From NCBI RefSeq assembly GCF_014131735.1, contig NZ_CP039121.1, forward strand, positions 1,364,001 to 1,428,000: a DNA stretch of 64,000 nt, read 5' to 3'. A model generated the notes under the pieces. The model had not been told where the DNA came from. It saw only the letters and a program-made list of their open reading frames with translations, and did no database searches. The position numbers were made by a program, and so were the translations under genes. The DNA is from Lactiplantibacillus plantarum. GTDB lineage: Bacteria; Bacillota; Bacilli; Lactobacillales; Lactobacillaceae. The first letter of the stretch is position 1. Each line of letters opens with the position of its first letter. This document shows, in pieces, positions 1 to 8,720 of the stretch.

Positions 1-1187
1 GCATTAAAATTAAACCGGACGTTTTGCGGATTGATAAAATAATCATCTTTTTCATGATAGTCCCAGTTCATAACCTTACGGTCATCACTTTGCCATTTTC
101 GACTATTCTCTTTAAGCATTGTGCCGTAGGGAATCAAAACGGTATGCTGACCGAATTCATCTTCCAAGTACCGATAATTACTTTCGGAACCGTATCCGGC
201 ATCGGTAACGATGGTGTGACCTAACACATTGTTGGCCTTTAAATGTTCAATAAACGGTTGTAAGGTTCGTGTGTCGGTTGGATTTTGGAAAAGCCGATAT
301 CCCGTAATGAACTGATTACTCGTGGCGATTTGAACGTTGTAGGCAGGTTTTAATTGACCGTTTTGCATCGGATCTTCCTTGACCCGCATAAAGGTGGCAT
401 CGTGATCCGTCTTAGAGTAGCTGTTACGCTGACCATAGATTGCTTGCTGTGCTTGGTGTTCACGCATTTTATCACGTCGTTTATCCAACTTACGTTTTTG
501 TGATTTAACAGTCCGGCGTTGCTGTTTGGCTGGGTTCGGGGAAACCTGCTTAGTTGCTTCCACGGTTTCATTAAGGACCACTAAGTGATCCTCAACCTTG
601 CTAATCATGATATCCAATAGTTCGGGAGTCAGCTCTGATCCTGCCGGAATTTCACCGACAATTTTAGCTTCATGAAGCTCGCCTAACAGGTCAACGAGTT
701 TTTCGCGATTCATCTTGTCAAATCGTATCGTATTCTTCTTCCAAACAAAGCTATACTTGTTGGCGTCGGCTAGGATCTTAGTTCCATCAATAAATGAAAC
801 ATCATCAATCATGCCATTTTGACGAAGATATTGGGTTAGCTGTGATAAGCTATCGGTTGTCAAAGTGGCCAGTTCATCAGAAATTCTAAAGCGACAAATC
901 GTCCGGTAGGACGGAATTTGGTCGGCAATTAACCACCCAGCTGGCTTGTTTTCACGGGCAAACCGTTCAATTTTACGACTGCTGAAAATGCCATAGCTGT
1001 ACGCTAAAAGGACCAGTTTTAACATGGCACCGAGGTTATATTCCCGCGGACGGCCAAACTGGTAATCATATTTTAGTTTTAAACTCTCAACAAGCTGGTT
1101 GATGTAACGAGCAGAATGATGATCTTCTGGTTGGTAATCCAAGGCAATACTCAAAGTGGTTTGATTCATGTTATAATAATCTTGCAT
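1..1187 (-). CDS. IS1182-family transposase (3' end beyond left edge)
   Basis: The leftward frame starts at ATG 1187, with AAAGGA about 10 bases upstream, and is still open at base 1; a second in-frame ATG lies at 1169. The protein begins MQDYYNMNQTTLS and continues with a DUF772-like N-terminal region (YNLGAMLKLVLLAYSYG, FSSRKIERFARENKPAGWL), the segment FIDGTKILADANKYSFVWKK, and a DDE-like part (YNVQIATSNQFITGYRLF, TIVTDAGYGSESNY). This order is typical of IS1182-type transposases, which cut and paste their own element. About 395 residues are visible with no internal stop, so the copy could be intact. It borders the 5'-truncated adhesin remnant to its right. The family call is from recognisable motifs; the inverted repeats were not resolved. 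Confidence 0.85.
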   Translation of the reverse strand, partial: MQDYYNMNQTTLSIALDYQPEDHHSARYINQLVESLKLKYDYQFGRPREYNLGAMLKLVLLAYSYGIFSSRKIERFARENKPAGWLIADQIPSYRTICRFRISDELATLTTDSLSQLTQYLRQNGMIDDVSFIDGTKILADANKYSFVWKKNTIRFDKMNREKLVDLLGELHEAKIVGEIPAGSELTPELLDIMISKVEDHLVVLNETVEATKQVSPNPAKQQRRTVKSQKRKLDKRRDKMREHQAQQAIYGQRNSYSKTDHDATFMRVKEDPMQNGQLKPAYNVQIATSNQFITGYRLFQNPTDTRTLQPFIEHLKANNVLGHTIVTDAGYGSESNYRYLEDEFGQHTVLIPYGTMLKENSRKWQSDDRKVMNWDYHEKDDYFINPQNVRFNFN

Positions 1188-1218
1188 ATTAGGAATGTCC
1201 TTTCGAGGATAATTTCGT

Positions 1219-1250
1219 AGAGTATCGGGTGCGACCGATGCTCTTTTTTT
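1219..1250 (+). terminator. Hairpin plus T-run upstream of the transposase
   Basis: AGAGTATCGG (1219-1228) pairs with CCGATGCTCT (1235-1244) with one G-U pair, followed by a run of Ts. It would stop rightward transcription leaving the insertion sequence. On the other strand it lies just upstream of the transposase start, where a hairpin could also limit read-in from outside. Confidence 0.6.
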
Positions 1251-1266
1251 ATTTTCTATTATATCA

Positions 1267-1310
1267 AAAGCAGGTCTGGAAAAATCCGAAGATTTTTCCA
1301 GACCTGCTTT
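1267..1310. repeat. Perfect 20-bp palindrome beside the insertion sequence
   Basis: AAAGCAGGTCTGGAAAAATC (1267-1286), loop CGAA, then its exact complement (1291-1310). It lies between the transposase and the adhesin remnant. It could be a bidirectional terminator, an insertion target, or part of the element end; the sequence alone does not decide which. Confidence 0.7.
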
Positions 1311-1322
1311 GTTTCTAGAGAC

Positions 1323-2382
1323 TTATGTCACAGCCTCTTCACTTTTAGCAATGTTACGACTGCCGTTAACATAGTTTATAACAGCAAGTTGACGAAGGTT
1401 TCGGGAAGTAGTAATAACTGGAATAATTTCGCATCTATGAATGGCACGACCGTTAGTGGCAATGTTAGTTATGGTGGTAATGGGACTGGTAACGGTGATA
1501 ATCAACTTGGCAGCGTAACCTTGGTCAAACGCGATGCTACGATTAAGTGTGAGTTGAGTGAGGCTGAATATCAGTTACAGGATCAGCATGGTGAAGTGAT
1601 TCAATCTGGATTGACGACTAATGAAGAGGGTGCCATTAATGTGGCTGGCTTAGTTCCGGGACATTATCGGTTTGTCGAAACCAAAGCACCATTGGGCTAC
1701 GCTTTGAACCCAACACCAATCAACTTCACAGTTGATGTCGATACAATTGCGACACCAGTTGAAGTTGCCCAATTTGATGAAAAGGTGGCGGTCACTGGGG
1801 CAGTTGTGCTGACTAAAACCGATGCTAGCAATGGCCGAGCGCTGGCTGGGGGCAACTTATCGGCTGATTGACGCTACCGGGCTGACGATTCAGCAGGGGC
1901 TGGTCACCAATGCTCTGGGTCAAATCCGTGTGGATAAGCTAATCCCTGGCCGATATCAATTTGTTGAAACTAAGGCTCCAGCGAGTTATGACTTAAATCA
2001 AACGCCGCTAGACTTCACAATTGTGAATGGTCAGACGGCGGTAGTGACAGTAACGGCGACTGATCGATAGGCGCAGCCGACCGAACCGGAGCAGCCGGGA
2101 ACAACTGAACCGAAACAGCGGGGGATGCCAGTCCCTGGTACACCGTCAGCAAATACGACTCAGATCACGCAAATGATGGCTTGGGCTATTCATGAAATCA
2201 TGGCTCCAGGCACACAAACCGGTACCACGGCAAGGTATGCGTTAGGCGAATCCACAGCGCCGAATGCCCAAACTTCGAAGGCGGCAACGTTACCGCAAAC
2301 GAATGAAGGCCAGCAGCACTTAATGATGATCGTGTTAGGGCTCATTTTATTTTTAGCCGTTGTGTGGGTGCCGTTTCGTTAA
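1323..2382 (+). pseudogene. Remnant of an LPXTG adhesin with Cna-B repeats
   Basis: Three pieces of one reading frame can be joined. The first (to 1871) contains a Cna-B/SpaA-like prealbumin repeat: SVTLVKRDATIKCELSEAEY, then VPGHYRFVETKAPLGY. A one-base frameshift near 1850 moves to a second frame with another repeat (YRLIDATG..., IPGRYQFVETKAPASY). A TAG at 2068-2070 interrupts that frame. It resumes with a Pro/Thr/Glu-rich wall-spanning stretch and a C-terminal LPQTNE sortase motif, hydrophobic helix and final Arg, ending at 2382. No signal peptide or start remains; the 5' part appears to have been lost at the junction with the insertion sequence. The family anchors adhesins to peptidoglycan through sortase A. 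The left limit is approximate; the pseudogene call is firm because of the two separate lesions. Confidence 0.85.
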
Positions 2383-2465
2383 TTGGCTATTTGAAATAAG
2401 TACTGACTAAGATTGAGATTAGCATCAAAATAGGCTTCCAGAAATTCTGGAAATCCATCTTTGAA

Positions 2466-4316
2466 GTGCGCCCGGCATGGGTGATAACTAGGCGGTGTAA
2501 GTCCGCTGTGGGCCGTAGTAGTCGGAACCACGAGTTGAGGGCAAGGGCGTCCGCCGTGAGACGGAGTCTGAAGGAAGCCTAAGACAAAATACCGAACCGA
2601 TGTACAAGGAGTGGCTACAAGGCTGATTAGACTGGATGAAGTTGCTTCACAAACTGAAGTCCTACACTACTCGAAGTCGAAGTTAGTAAAGCCAACGGTT
2701 GCATGGTATGAAAGCTATCATTCTTACCCGGGGAGGCCTGTCGGATAAGCTCCCAACAAGGACGCCAATATGGGTTTACAGGAGTAAACTAGTCAGCCGA
2801 GGTCATAGTAATCTGCCGTATGGCAGATGAAGGACTGAACAATAATAATTCTCACCGATACTGGAGGTGTTGGTAGTGCGAAGATTACAGAAAACAGAAT
2901 AAGCTGACCGCCAAGGGATGAATAGTCTGGAAGACAAAGAGTATCTTGGGGCGCATAGTACTACTAACGGTGAAAGTACGGCGCAGGATGGCATTCAATT
3001 TGTAGACCGGGTCCTTCCTTGCAAGTAGTAATCTGAACCTAGCGTTTAAGCGTGTTCGGAGGAATAAGGGTGCAGCTGGAATTGACGGCATGACCGTTGA
3101 CCAACTGGCCGAATATATTTACAAGAACCGGGAAGAACTCCTAGAGAGTTTACGTAATGGAACATATCGGCCGCAACCAGTCAGACGGGTAGAGATACCA
3201 AAACCCGATGGCTCAACCAGAAAACTGGGAGTGCCTACAGTTGTTGATCGTATGATCCAACAAGCTGTGGTACAGGTGCTTTCGCCGATATACGAACAAG
3301 TATTTTCCGACAATAGCTATGGATTCCGACCAGGTCGGAGTGCGCATGACGCGATTCAAAGTGTCACCGAACTCTGCAATCAAGGCATACTTTGATACGG
3401 TTAACCACGACTTACTAATGAACTTCATCAAACAACGAGTAACTGATCCATGGCTACTCCACCTAATTCGGCGCTTCCTAACAAGCGGGGTCATGAATGG
3501 CGAGCTTTTTCGAAAGACGACGAAGGGAATACCACAAGGTGGGAACCTGTCGCCGCTACTGGCCAATATTTATCTCAACGAGTTGGACAAGCTATTGACC
3601 CAGCGGGGCCACCAATTTGTGCGCTATGCCGATGACTGTAATATTTATGTCAGAAGTAAGCGAGCGGGAGAACGAGTCTTACACAATGTCACAATCTTTC
3701 TTGAAATTAAGTTGTAACTAACAATTAACCGTCATAAAACGACGGTTGGCCCACCACTCCGACTAAAGTTTCTAGGATTTACGCTCGGTGTAGACCGTAA
3801 TGGGGCATATGCACGACCGCACAAGGTCGTGAAACAGCGAATCAAACAAGCCCTTAAGATAATGACTGGGCGAAGTAGCGGAATTAGTTGGTTAATGTTG
3901 ATGAAGGAAATTAAACAGAAAATGCGAGGATGGCTACAGTACTATGGGATTGGCAAGATGAAGACGTTTATTCAACAACTGGACCAATGGTTGCGAAGTA
4001 GGATTAGACAGTTGATATGGAAACGGTGGAAGAAAATCAAAACCCGATATCGTGAGCTAATTAAGCTAGGAATGACACCGGAACAGGCCAAGACTAATGC
4101 CAATACCCGCAAGGAATATTGGAAAACTGCCCATAGTAAAACACTAACCTATACGTATACAAATCAAAAGCTGGAGCGTCTTGGACTAATAAACCTGTCC
4201 AAGACACTCCAGCAAATACACAGAGTGCTTAAATTATTGAACCGCCGTATACGGAACCGTACGTACGGTGGTGTGAGAGGTCGGTAATTGAAATAATCAA
4301 TTACCTCCTACTCGAT
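2466..4316 (+). mobile_element. Group II intron (about 1.85 kb) with a degenerate ORF
   Basis: The 5' boundary matches the group II consensus (GTGCG at 2466), followed by typical domain I sequence such as GGCATGGGTGATAAC and GTAAGTCCGCTGTGGG. Near the 3' end, 4240-4285 resembles domain V (GAACCGCCGTATACGG, then GTACGTACGGTGG). Domain VI (about 4282-4315) is a hairpin, GGTAATTGA/TCAATTACC, followed by CCTACTCGAT. The ORF in domain IV is broken. The element sits just beyond a short hairpin (TTCCAGAA/TTCTGGAA, 2433-2449) downstream of the adhesin remnant. Insertion after a hairpin would fit a class C intron, but that class assignment is inference. Ribozyme parts look more intact than the protein, so it might still splice if a maturase acts in trans. 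Confidence 0.85.
2876..4287 (+). pseudogene. Group II intron reverse transcriptase/maturase, multiply disrupted
   Basis: Joined across frames this is an LtrA-type protein. It starts MRRLQKTE at GTG 2876 (GGAGG upstream), is stopped by TAA at 2900, and continues ADRQGMNSLEDKEYLG. The frame shifts near 3025 into NLNLAFKRVRRNKGAAGIDG and the reverse transcriptase core (KPDGSTRKLGVPTVVDRMIQ, YGFRPGRSAHDAI). A second break near 3390 appears to remove roughly ten residues containing the first catalytic Asp region. The frame then resumes at YFDTVNHDLL and reaches the intact YADD box (FVRYADDCNIYV), then a TAA at 3715. The rest carries the maturase (X) domain, ending GGVRGR at 4287. At least two nonsense codons and two frameshifts make a functional protein very unlikely. 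Confidence 0.88.
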
Positions 4317-4499
4317 TCTTGAATTTAATTGTAACGACCAAACTAGTTCAATGTGACTAGTTCAACGACATGAACAAAATCCTCCCAACACTAGTGTCAC
4401 TGAGCAATAGTGCGATAGACATAACCCAACCTTGCCCCGGCACACTTTTTAATTGGCTGGTATTCAAAGAAGTTCCAGCGTTTATAGCGTTCTGTCGAG
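4317..4499. other. Intergenic remnant after the group II intron
   Basis: No supported gene. A nine-base motif CTAGTTCAA occurs twice (about 4343 and 4357). There is no clear intrinsic terminator for the leftward ATPase gene that ends at 4500. Confidence 0.5.
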
Positions 4500-6773
4500 T
4501 TAATCTTGACGTGGTTGAATAATTGTGAGTAACCCCCCCATGACTAGAACAATTGCCAACGTGACTAATAGGTACGATAAACTGATTTTGGCAATGCCTA
4601 GGCCGGTCAGAGCCAGACCAGCCGTAATCAGGCAGTTGATCGTGATGGCAATGATTACGGAATTGCTGGGGCGTTGTTGCCAAAATGGTTTGGTAGTGCG
4701 TGTCATTAGAATCGTGAGCATCGCACTAAAGATTAGATAACAATATAGTACGGTGCTAATTTGACCTGGCGTCAATCCTCGATGAAGTGCTTCGTATAAA
4801 ACACCCATTCCAAGGGTCGTCCATCCAATCGCTAAAACACCAGCAATTTTACTCAAACGGCGTAGGTCCCAGCGCTCAGGATGGTACGTAATGTGAGTGC
4901 GGTCGGTCCCTAAGACGAGGGTGACACAGTCGTTTAAGATAGCTACCAGAATCATGGCATTCAGACTTAACGGAATCAGTTGCCAAATCAAGAAGCCCAA
5001 TGTGAGTAGCATGGTTAATTCGGCTGTTCGTGACAACTTGGTAATTGTCCAAGTCATCATGCGTTGGTAAACACGATGACCGCTATCAAGAATCTGAATG
5101 ATTGGTGTCAATCCGGGTTTCAGCAAGACGAGTTTGGCAGAACGCTTGGCGAGATCTACGGCATTTTGAACGGCGATGCCCACGTCAGCCTGTTTTAAAG
5201 CTGGGGCATCGTTGACACCATCGCCGGTCATGCCCACGACGTAACCTAACTTTTGAAAACGCTGAACAATCGCTAATTTATGTTCTGGAATAACTTCTGT
5301 AATTCCAGCCAATTGTTGGGGGTCCGTATCGGCCGTCAATGTGTTGAATGGCATGACATTACCGGTTAGGCCCACTTGCTGTGCGACCGTTGCCGCTGTC
5401 TTCTGGTTATCCCCAGTCAACATAATGACTTTGACACCGCGATCAGTAATCTTTTTGATTGCTTGCAGACTGTCTGGCCGTGGCTGGTCTTCAACGATGA
5501 ATAAAGCGACTAACTTATCGTTGACTAGTAATGCAACGGTACGACCGCGGCTAAAGTCAATTTGGTTCGTCAATTTTGAAGCATCTTGATCAAGCTGATA
5601 CAGGCGTTGGTAAGCGCCTAGCTTGATATTAATGGGCTGATCGGCCAGCACCGTTCCTTCAGAATAACCACGCTGTGAATTAAAAGGCTCGAAGTGTGCG
5701 GGCACTTGTACATTCACAGCTTGCTGACGGGCATAGTTGAGAATGGCAGCGTCAATGACACTTGCATTTTGTTGATTAGTAGCACTAGTAGCCCAGCAGA
5801 TTAGTTCGCGGTCAGAATATTGGGAAAAGTTATGCATTGCGACGACCGTTGGCTGATTGGCAGTAATCGTTCCGGTTTTGTCGATCAGTAGCAAATTCAG
5901 ATTGGCCGCAGCTTGGATACCAGATAAATCACTGACTAAGATGTGTGTTTGACCTAACTGTTTGGCCTCCACTGAGTTGGCCACTGCAAAGCTGGAAGGC
6001 ATTGCGATCGGAATTGTCGCGATAAACAGCATCGCCAGAAATGGCAACATTGTAATCAAGTTAGCACCACGTATTATTGCGGTGAGAACCAAGACAATCG
6101 CCAGCACGGTGTCCAAAATGGCCAGATAACCAATAATTTTGCTGAGTAGCTTTTGAAGCTGACCGGGTGCGGATGACTGGTTGATCAAACTAATTGTTTT
6201 GCCAGACCGACTATGCTTTCCCGTACTAACGACGACTGCTAATCCGTGCCCACTCTTGATTTCAGTGCCAGCATATACTAGTTCCCCAGCTTGATGACGA
6301 ATTGCACGTGATTCACCACTGATACTACTTTCATCGACTTCTAGTGTGCCATCTAACAATTGAACATCCGCGGGTAGTAGATCGCCATTGTTCAAACTAA
6401 TAACATCGTTAGGGACGATTTGGGTTGCTGAAACGTGTTGCCAGTGATTATTTCGTTTGACAGCAACCGTTAAGGTCAATTGATTCGTTAATGTTTTAAG
6501 AACTTTGTCAGAGCGCCATGCTTGAATAGCGCCCGTGACAGCAGCAAATAGGAGCATCAAAACAATAAAACCAGCTTGAATCGTTTTACCCAACAGGATT
6601 TCAACGAGTAGGGCAGCTTCAAGAATCCACGCGGATGGTTCCCATAGCCGAGTAATAACGGCGTGACGAAAGCTAAACTGGCGTTGAGGAACCACGTTGG
6701 GCCCGTATTTCTGCAAACGTTCTTGTACTTCAGTTGTTGTGAGCCCCATTAGTATGTTTGTGGGTGCTTGCAT
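4500..6773 (-). CDS. P-type ATPase, P3A (proton pump)-like
   Basis: 757 residues from ATG 6773, six bases after AGAGGTG; a GTG at 6782 is in frame but less well placed. Visible motifs are the actuator loop SGES (152-155), the TM4 sequence IPIAMPSS, the phosphorylation site DKTGT (Asp298) and the hinge MTGDGVNDAP (from 515). The TM6 sequence AILNDCVT, followed by GTDRTHITYHPERWDL, closely resembles the AILND...SKDR...P..W segment of plant and fungal plasma-membrane H+-ATPases, and the proton-site Asp is kept (Asp615). Hence P3A is more likely than a Ca2+ or heavy-metal pump, though the ion is inferred. The gene begins 39 bases after the enolase stop and appears co-transcribed with it behind a fluoride riboswitch. 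Proton export would suit cells acidified by HF entry. Confidence 0.85.
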   Translation of the reverse strand: MQAPTNILMGLTTTEVQERLQKYGPNVVPQRQFSFRHAVITRLWEPSAWILEAALLVEILLGKTIQAGFIVLMLLFAAVTGAIQAWRSDKVLKTLTNQLTLTVAVKRNNHWQHVSATQIVPNDVISLNNGDLLPADVQLLDGTLEVDESSISGESRAIRHQAGELVYAGTEIKSGHGLAVVVSTGKHSRSGKTISLINQSSAPGQLQKLLSKIIGYLAILDTVLAIVLVLTAIIRGANLITMLPFLAMLFIATIPIAMPSSFAVANSVEAKQLGQTHILVSDLSGIQAAANLNLLLIDKTGTITANQPTVVAMHNFSQYSDRELICWATSATNQQNASVIDAAILNYARQQAVNVQVPAHFEPFNSQRGYSEGTVLADQPINIKLGAYQRLYQLDQDASKLTNQIDFSRGRTVALLVNDKLVALFIVEDQPRPDSLQAIKKITDRGVKVIMLTGDNQKTAATVAQQVGLTGNVMPFNTLTADTDPQQLAGITEVIPEHKLAIVQRFQKLGYVVGMTGDGVNDAPALKQADVGIAVQNAVDLAKRSAKLVLLKPGLTPIIQILDSGHRVYQRMMTWTITKLSRTAELTMLLTLGFLIWQLIPLSLNAMILVAILNDCVTLVLGTDRTHITYHPERWDLRRLSKIAGVLAIGWTTLGMGVLYEALHRGLTPGQISTVLYCYLIFSAMLTILMTRTTKPFWQQRPSNSVIIAITINCLITAGLALTGLGIAKISLSYLLVTLAIVLVMGGLLTIIQPRQD

Positions 6774-6812
6774 GATAATCACCTCTGTTTGGTTGCTCCG
6801 TCAATTGCGATT

Positions 6813-8102
6813 TTAGAGGTCGTGATCGACGTCATCTGGAAAATGCGCTAACCGGGTGCCTTCTGTACCAAGTGCTTCTTCGATTCGTAACAGTTGATTG
6901 TACTTTTCAACACGTTCTGAACGAGCAGGGGCCCCAGATTTGAGTTGTGCGGTGCGGGTTGCAACAGTAAAATCAGCGAGGAAGGTATCACCAGTCTCTC
7001 CAGAACGATGGGACATCATTGTTGCGTAGCCATTTTTGCGTGCTAAGCGAATTGCTGTCAGGGTTTCAGTGACCGTTCCAATTTGATTTAATTTAATCAG
7101 AAATGTGTTGGCCATCCCCATCTTGATAGCTTTGGCGAAGAGTGTAGGGTTGGTGCAGACGTTATCGTCTGTCACGATTTGAACCCGATCACCATATTTT
7201 TGGGTGAACTTAACAAAGTTTTCCCAGTCATCTTCACTGTAAGGATCTTCGATAGAAATAATCTCGGGAAATTGGCTCAATAAGGTGGCATAATAATCAC
7301 TTAATGCTTCTGGTGAGAGGTGCCGACCTTCAAAATCGTATTGCTTAGTTTGGGTATTGTAGAAGTAAGAAGCAGCGGCGTCAAAAGCAATCGCAATTTC
7401 CTTGCCGGGAACGTAGCCGGCCTGTACAATTGCGTTATGCAACATCTGTAGTGCGGCCTCGGAGTTATCTAAGTCGGGTGCGAACCCACCTTCGTCGCCT
7501 AAGCCAGTTGTATAGCCTGCTTTTTCAATGACCTTTTTTAACGTATGATAAGTATTCACGATCTTCTCAAATCCGTCCCGAAAACTGGTGCGATCTACGG
7601 CAGTAATCATGAACTCTTGAATGTCGATGCCGTTATCGGCATGTTCACCTCCGTTGATGACATTATGGAATGTTTGTGGTAATTCTAAGTCAGTGCCACC
7701 GAGGTAGCGGTACAACGGTTGATGTGTCTCAGCAGCCGCTGCTCGGCAAGTTGCCATGGAAACCCCAAGAATTGCGTTGGCCCCTAAACGGCCTTTGTTA
7801 GGAGTCCCGTCTAAATCAATCATGATTTGATCAACTTTAGCTTGATTGAACGGACTGACGCCATGTAACGCGCCATTAATTTCTGTGTTGACATTATTGA
7901 CAGCCTTGGAAGTTCCTTTGCCTTGCAGCCGTTGACCACCATCGCGTAATTCAACCGCTTCGTTAGTACCAGTTGAGGCACCAGAAGGTACTTCAGCACG
8001 TCCTAACGTTCCATCGGATAAAATAACGTCGGCTTCAACCGTTGGATTACCTCGTGAATCAAAAACCTCGCGTGCTTTAACAACATCAATTACAACTGAC
8101 AT
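6813..8102 (-). CDS. eno: Enolase (phosphopyruvate hydratase), probable second copy
   Basis: 429 residues from ATG 8102, with AAAGGGG eight bases upstream; an in-frame TTG at 8120 lies inside the ribosome-binding region and was rejected. It interconverts 2-phosphoglycerate and phosphoenolpyruvate in glycolysis. Visible elements are AREVFDSRGNPTVEADV, PSGASTGTNEAVELRDG, GGEHADNGIDIQEFM, GDEGGFAPDL, the metal-ligand segments ISIEDPYSEDDW and TDDN, the catalytic-lysine segment LIKLNQIGT, and SHRSGETGDT. The usual motif is SHRSGETED, so one conserved Glu is Gly here. The gene is not in a gap-pgk-tpi cluster. Its leader holds a fluoride riboswitch and terminator, and it is followed by a P-type ATPase. 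Fluoride inhibits enolase, so an inducible extra copy is a plausible resistance device. Confidence 0.95.
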   Translation of the reverse strand: MSVVIDVVKAREVFDSRGNPTVEADVILSDGTLGRAEVPSGASTGTNEAVELRDGGQRLQGKGTSKAVNNVNTEINGALHGVSPFNQAKVDQIMIDLDGTPNKGRLGANAILGVSMATCRAAAAETHQPLYRYLGGTDLELPQTFHNVINGGEHADNGIDIQEFMITAVDRTSFRDGFEKIVNTYHTLKKVIEKAGYTTGLGDEGGFAPDLDNSEAALQMLHNAIVQAGYVPGKEIAIAFDAAASYFYNTQTKQYDFEGRHLSPEALSDYYATLLSQFPEIISIEDPYSEDDWENFVKFTQKYGDRVQIVTDDNVCTNPTLFAKAIKMGMANTFLIKLNQIGTVTETLTAIRLARKNGYATMMSHRSGETGDTFLADFTVATRTAQLKSGAPARSERVEKYNQLLRIEEALGTEGTRLAHFPDDVDHDL

Positions 8103-8139
8103 TTTGAAAACCCCTTTCAAATTTTACGACCAAGTTGAT

Positions 8140-8195
8140 AAAAAAAGACGTCTACTTTCAAAGGCCCCGCTAAGGTCCGATTGAAAGTAGACGTC
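8140..8195 (-). terminator. Attenuator terminator in the enolase leader
   Basis: On the leftward strand GACGTCTACTTTCAA (8195-8181) pairs perfectly with TTGAAAGTAGACGTC (8161-8147), with an inner GGACC/GGGCC helix, followed by seven Ts (8146-8140). It stands about 35 bases before the start codon, so it would stop enolase transcription unless prevented. Its first arm is also the last strand of the proposed fluoride aptamer. Confidence 0.85.
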
Positions 8196-8236
8196 ATCAA
8201 ATTGATAGTCAATTAGTTACGGCGAACGTCATCACC
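8187..8236 (-). promoter_or_regulatory. Fluoride (crcB-type) riboswitch aptamer upstream of enolase
   Basis: Read leftward, the segment begins GGTGATGACGTTCGCC, matching the family's GGcGATGgnGTTCgCC 5' element. Then come a short hairpin (AATTGA/TCAATT) and the conserved 3' element TTGATGACGTCTAC, matching GcTgATGacnCCTAC. Loop bases GACGT can pair with ACGTC of the 3' element, as in the known pseudoknot. The 3' element overlaps the following terminator, the arrangement of an ON switch: bound fluoride holds the aptamer and prevents termination. The call rests on consensus recognition and covarying pairs, not a covariance-model search. Confidence 0.85.
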
Positions 8237-8679
8237 ATTTATTTTTAACGGTTACAGCATACCGCGCTTGAAAAATAAACACAAGCGTTTTTCAACCATA
8301 AGTTTAAAACCCTTGATAATTCGCAGATGCGAAATGTTAATCAAGTTAAGCAACGGCACTAGTTGTATAAAAATGGCGAGCAGCGGTGCCTTTGCTTGCA
8401 ATATAATCATCTAAATTAAAAACTACCTGTTCAAATAATAATGATGATTGTAATACCGCTGTTTGTTAGACAATATAGCTGGTCTCGTCTTTGAAGCGTC
8501 ACGGTTGACTAGGAAAGAAATTCAACGTATAACCGATTTTTTCTACAACCAACATCCAATCTCGGAAACCTCGTCATGCCAGTGCTTGGACTGGCTCATA
8601 GTATCTGCTGGTAATGGGCCTGGTTGAAAACAATTTGCGTGATGTTTAGTTAATTAAATTTTTAATAAAAGCAAAGTGG
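8237..8679. other. Divergent intergenic region between the two fluoride-switched units
   Basis: No coding region is supported here. It contains the leftward promoter (8256-8284) and an inverted repeat CGCTTG/CAAGCG overlapping it. Otherwise I see nothing defined. Confidence 0.5.
8256..8284 (-). promoter_or_regulatory. Probable promoter of the enolase-ATPase operon
   Basis: On the leftward strand a -35-like TTGTGT (8284-8279) and a -10-like TATGCT (8261-8256) are 17 bases apart. The predicted start is just before the fluoride aptamer. An inverted repeat CGCTTG/CAAGCG overlaps it. Confidence 0.6.
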
Positions 8680-8708
8680 TTAACGAAGGTCAGTGCGCGT
8701 GCTATACT
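8680..8708 (+). promoter_or_regulatory. Promoter of the MutS-like gene pair
   Basis: TTAACG (8680-8685), a 17-base spacer and TATACT (8703-8708). The expected start near 8715 lies immediately before the second fluoride aptamer. Confidence 0.7.
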
Positions 8709-8720
8709 GAAATCATTCTA

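Noticed and set aside
4357..4683. 108-residue leftward frame overlapping the ATPase 3' end
   Set aside because: It overlaps the P-type ATPase in another frame and has no domain or start signal; the ATPase frame carries all the motifs.
8102..8120. Longer enolase start at TTG 8120
   Set aside because: The added codons are the ribosome-binding site itself (AAAGGGG) of the ATG at 8102.
8140..8236. T-box or other amino-acid leader upstream of enolase
   Set aside because: There is no GGGTGG(N)ACC antiterminator core, while the segment fits the fluoride aptamer at both conserved ends and at the terminator overlap.
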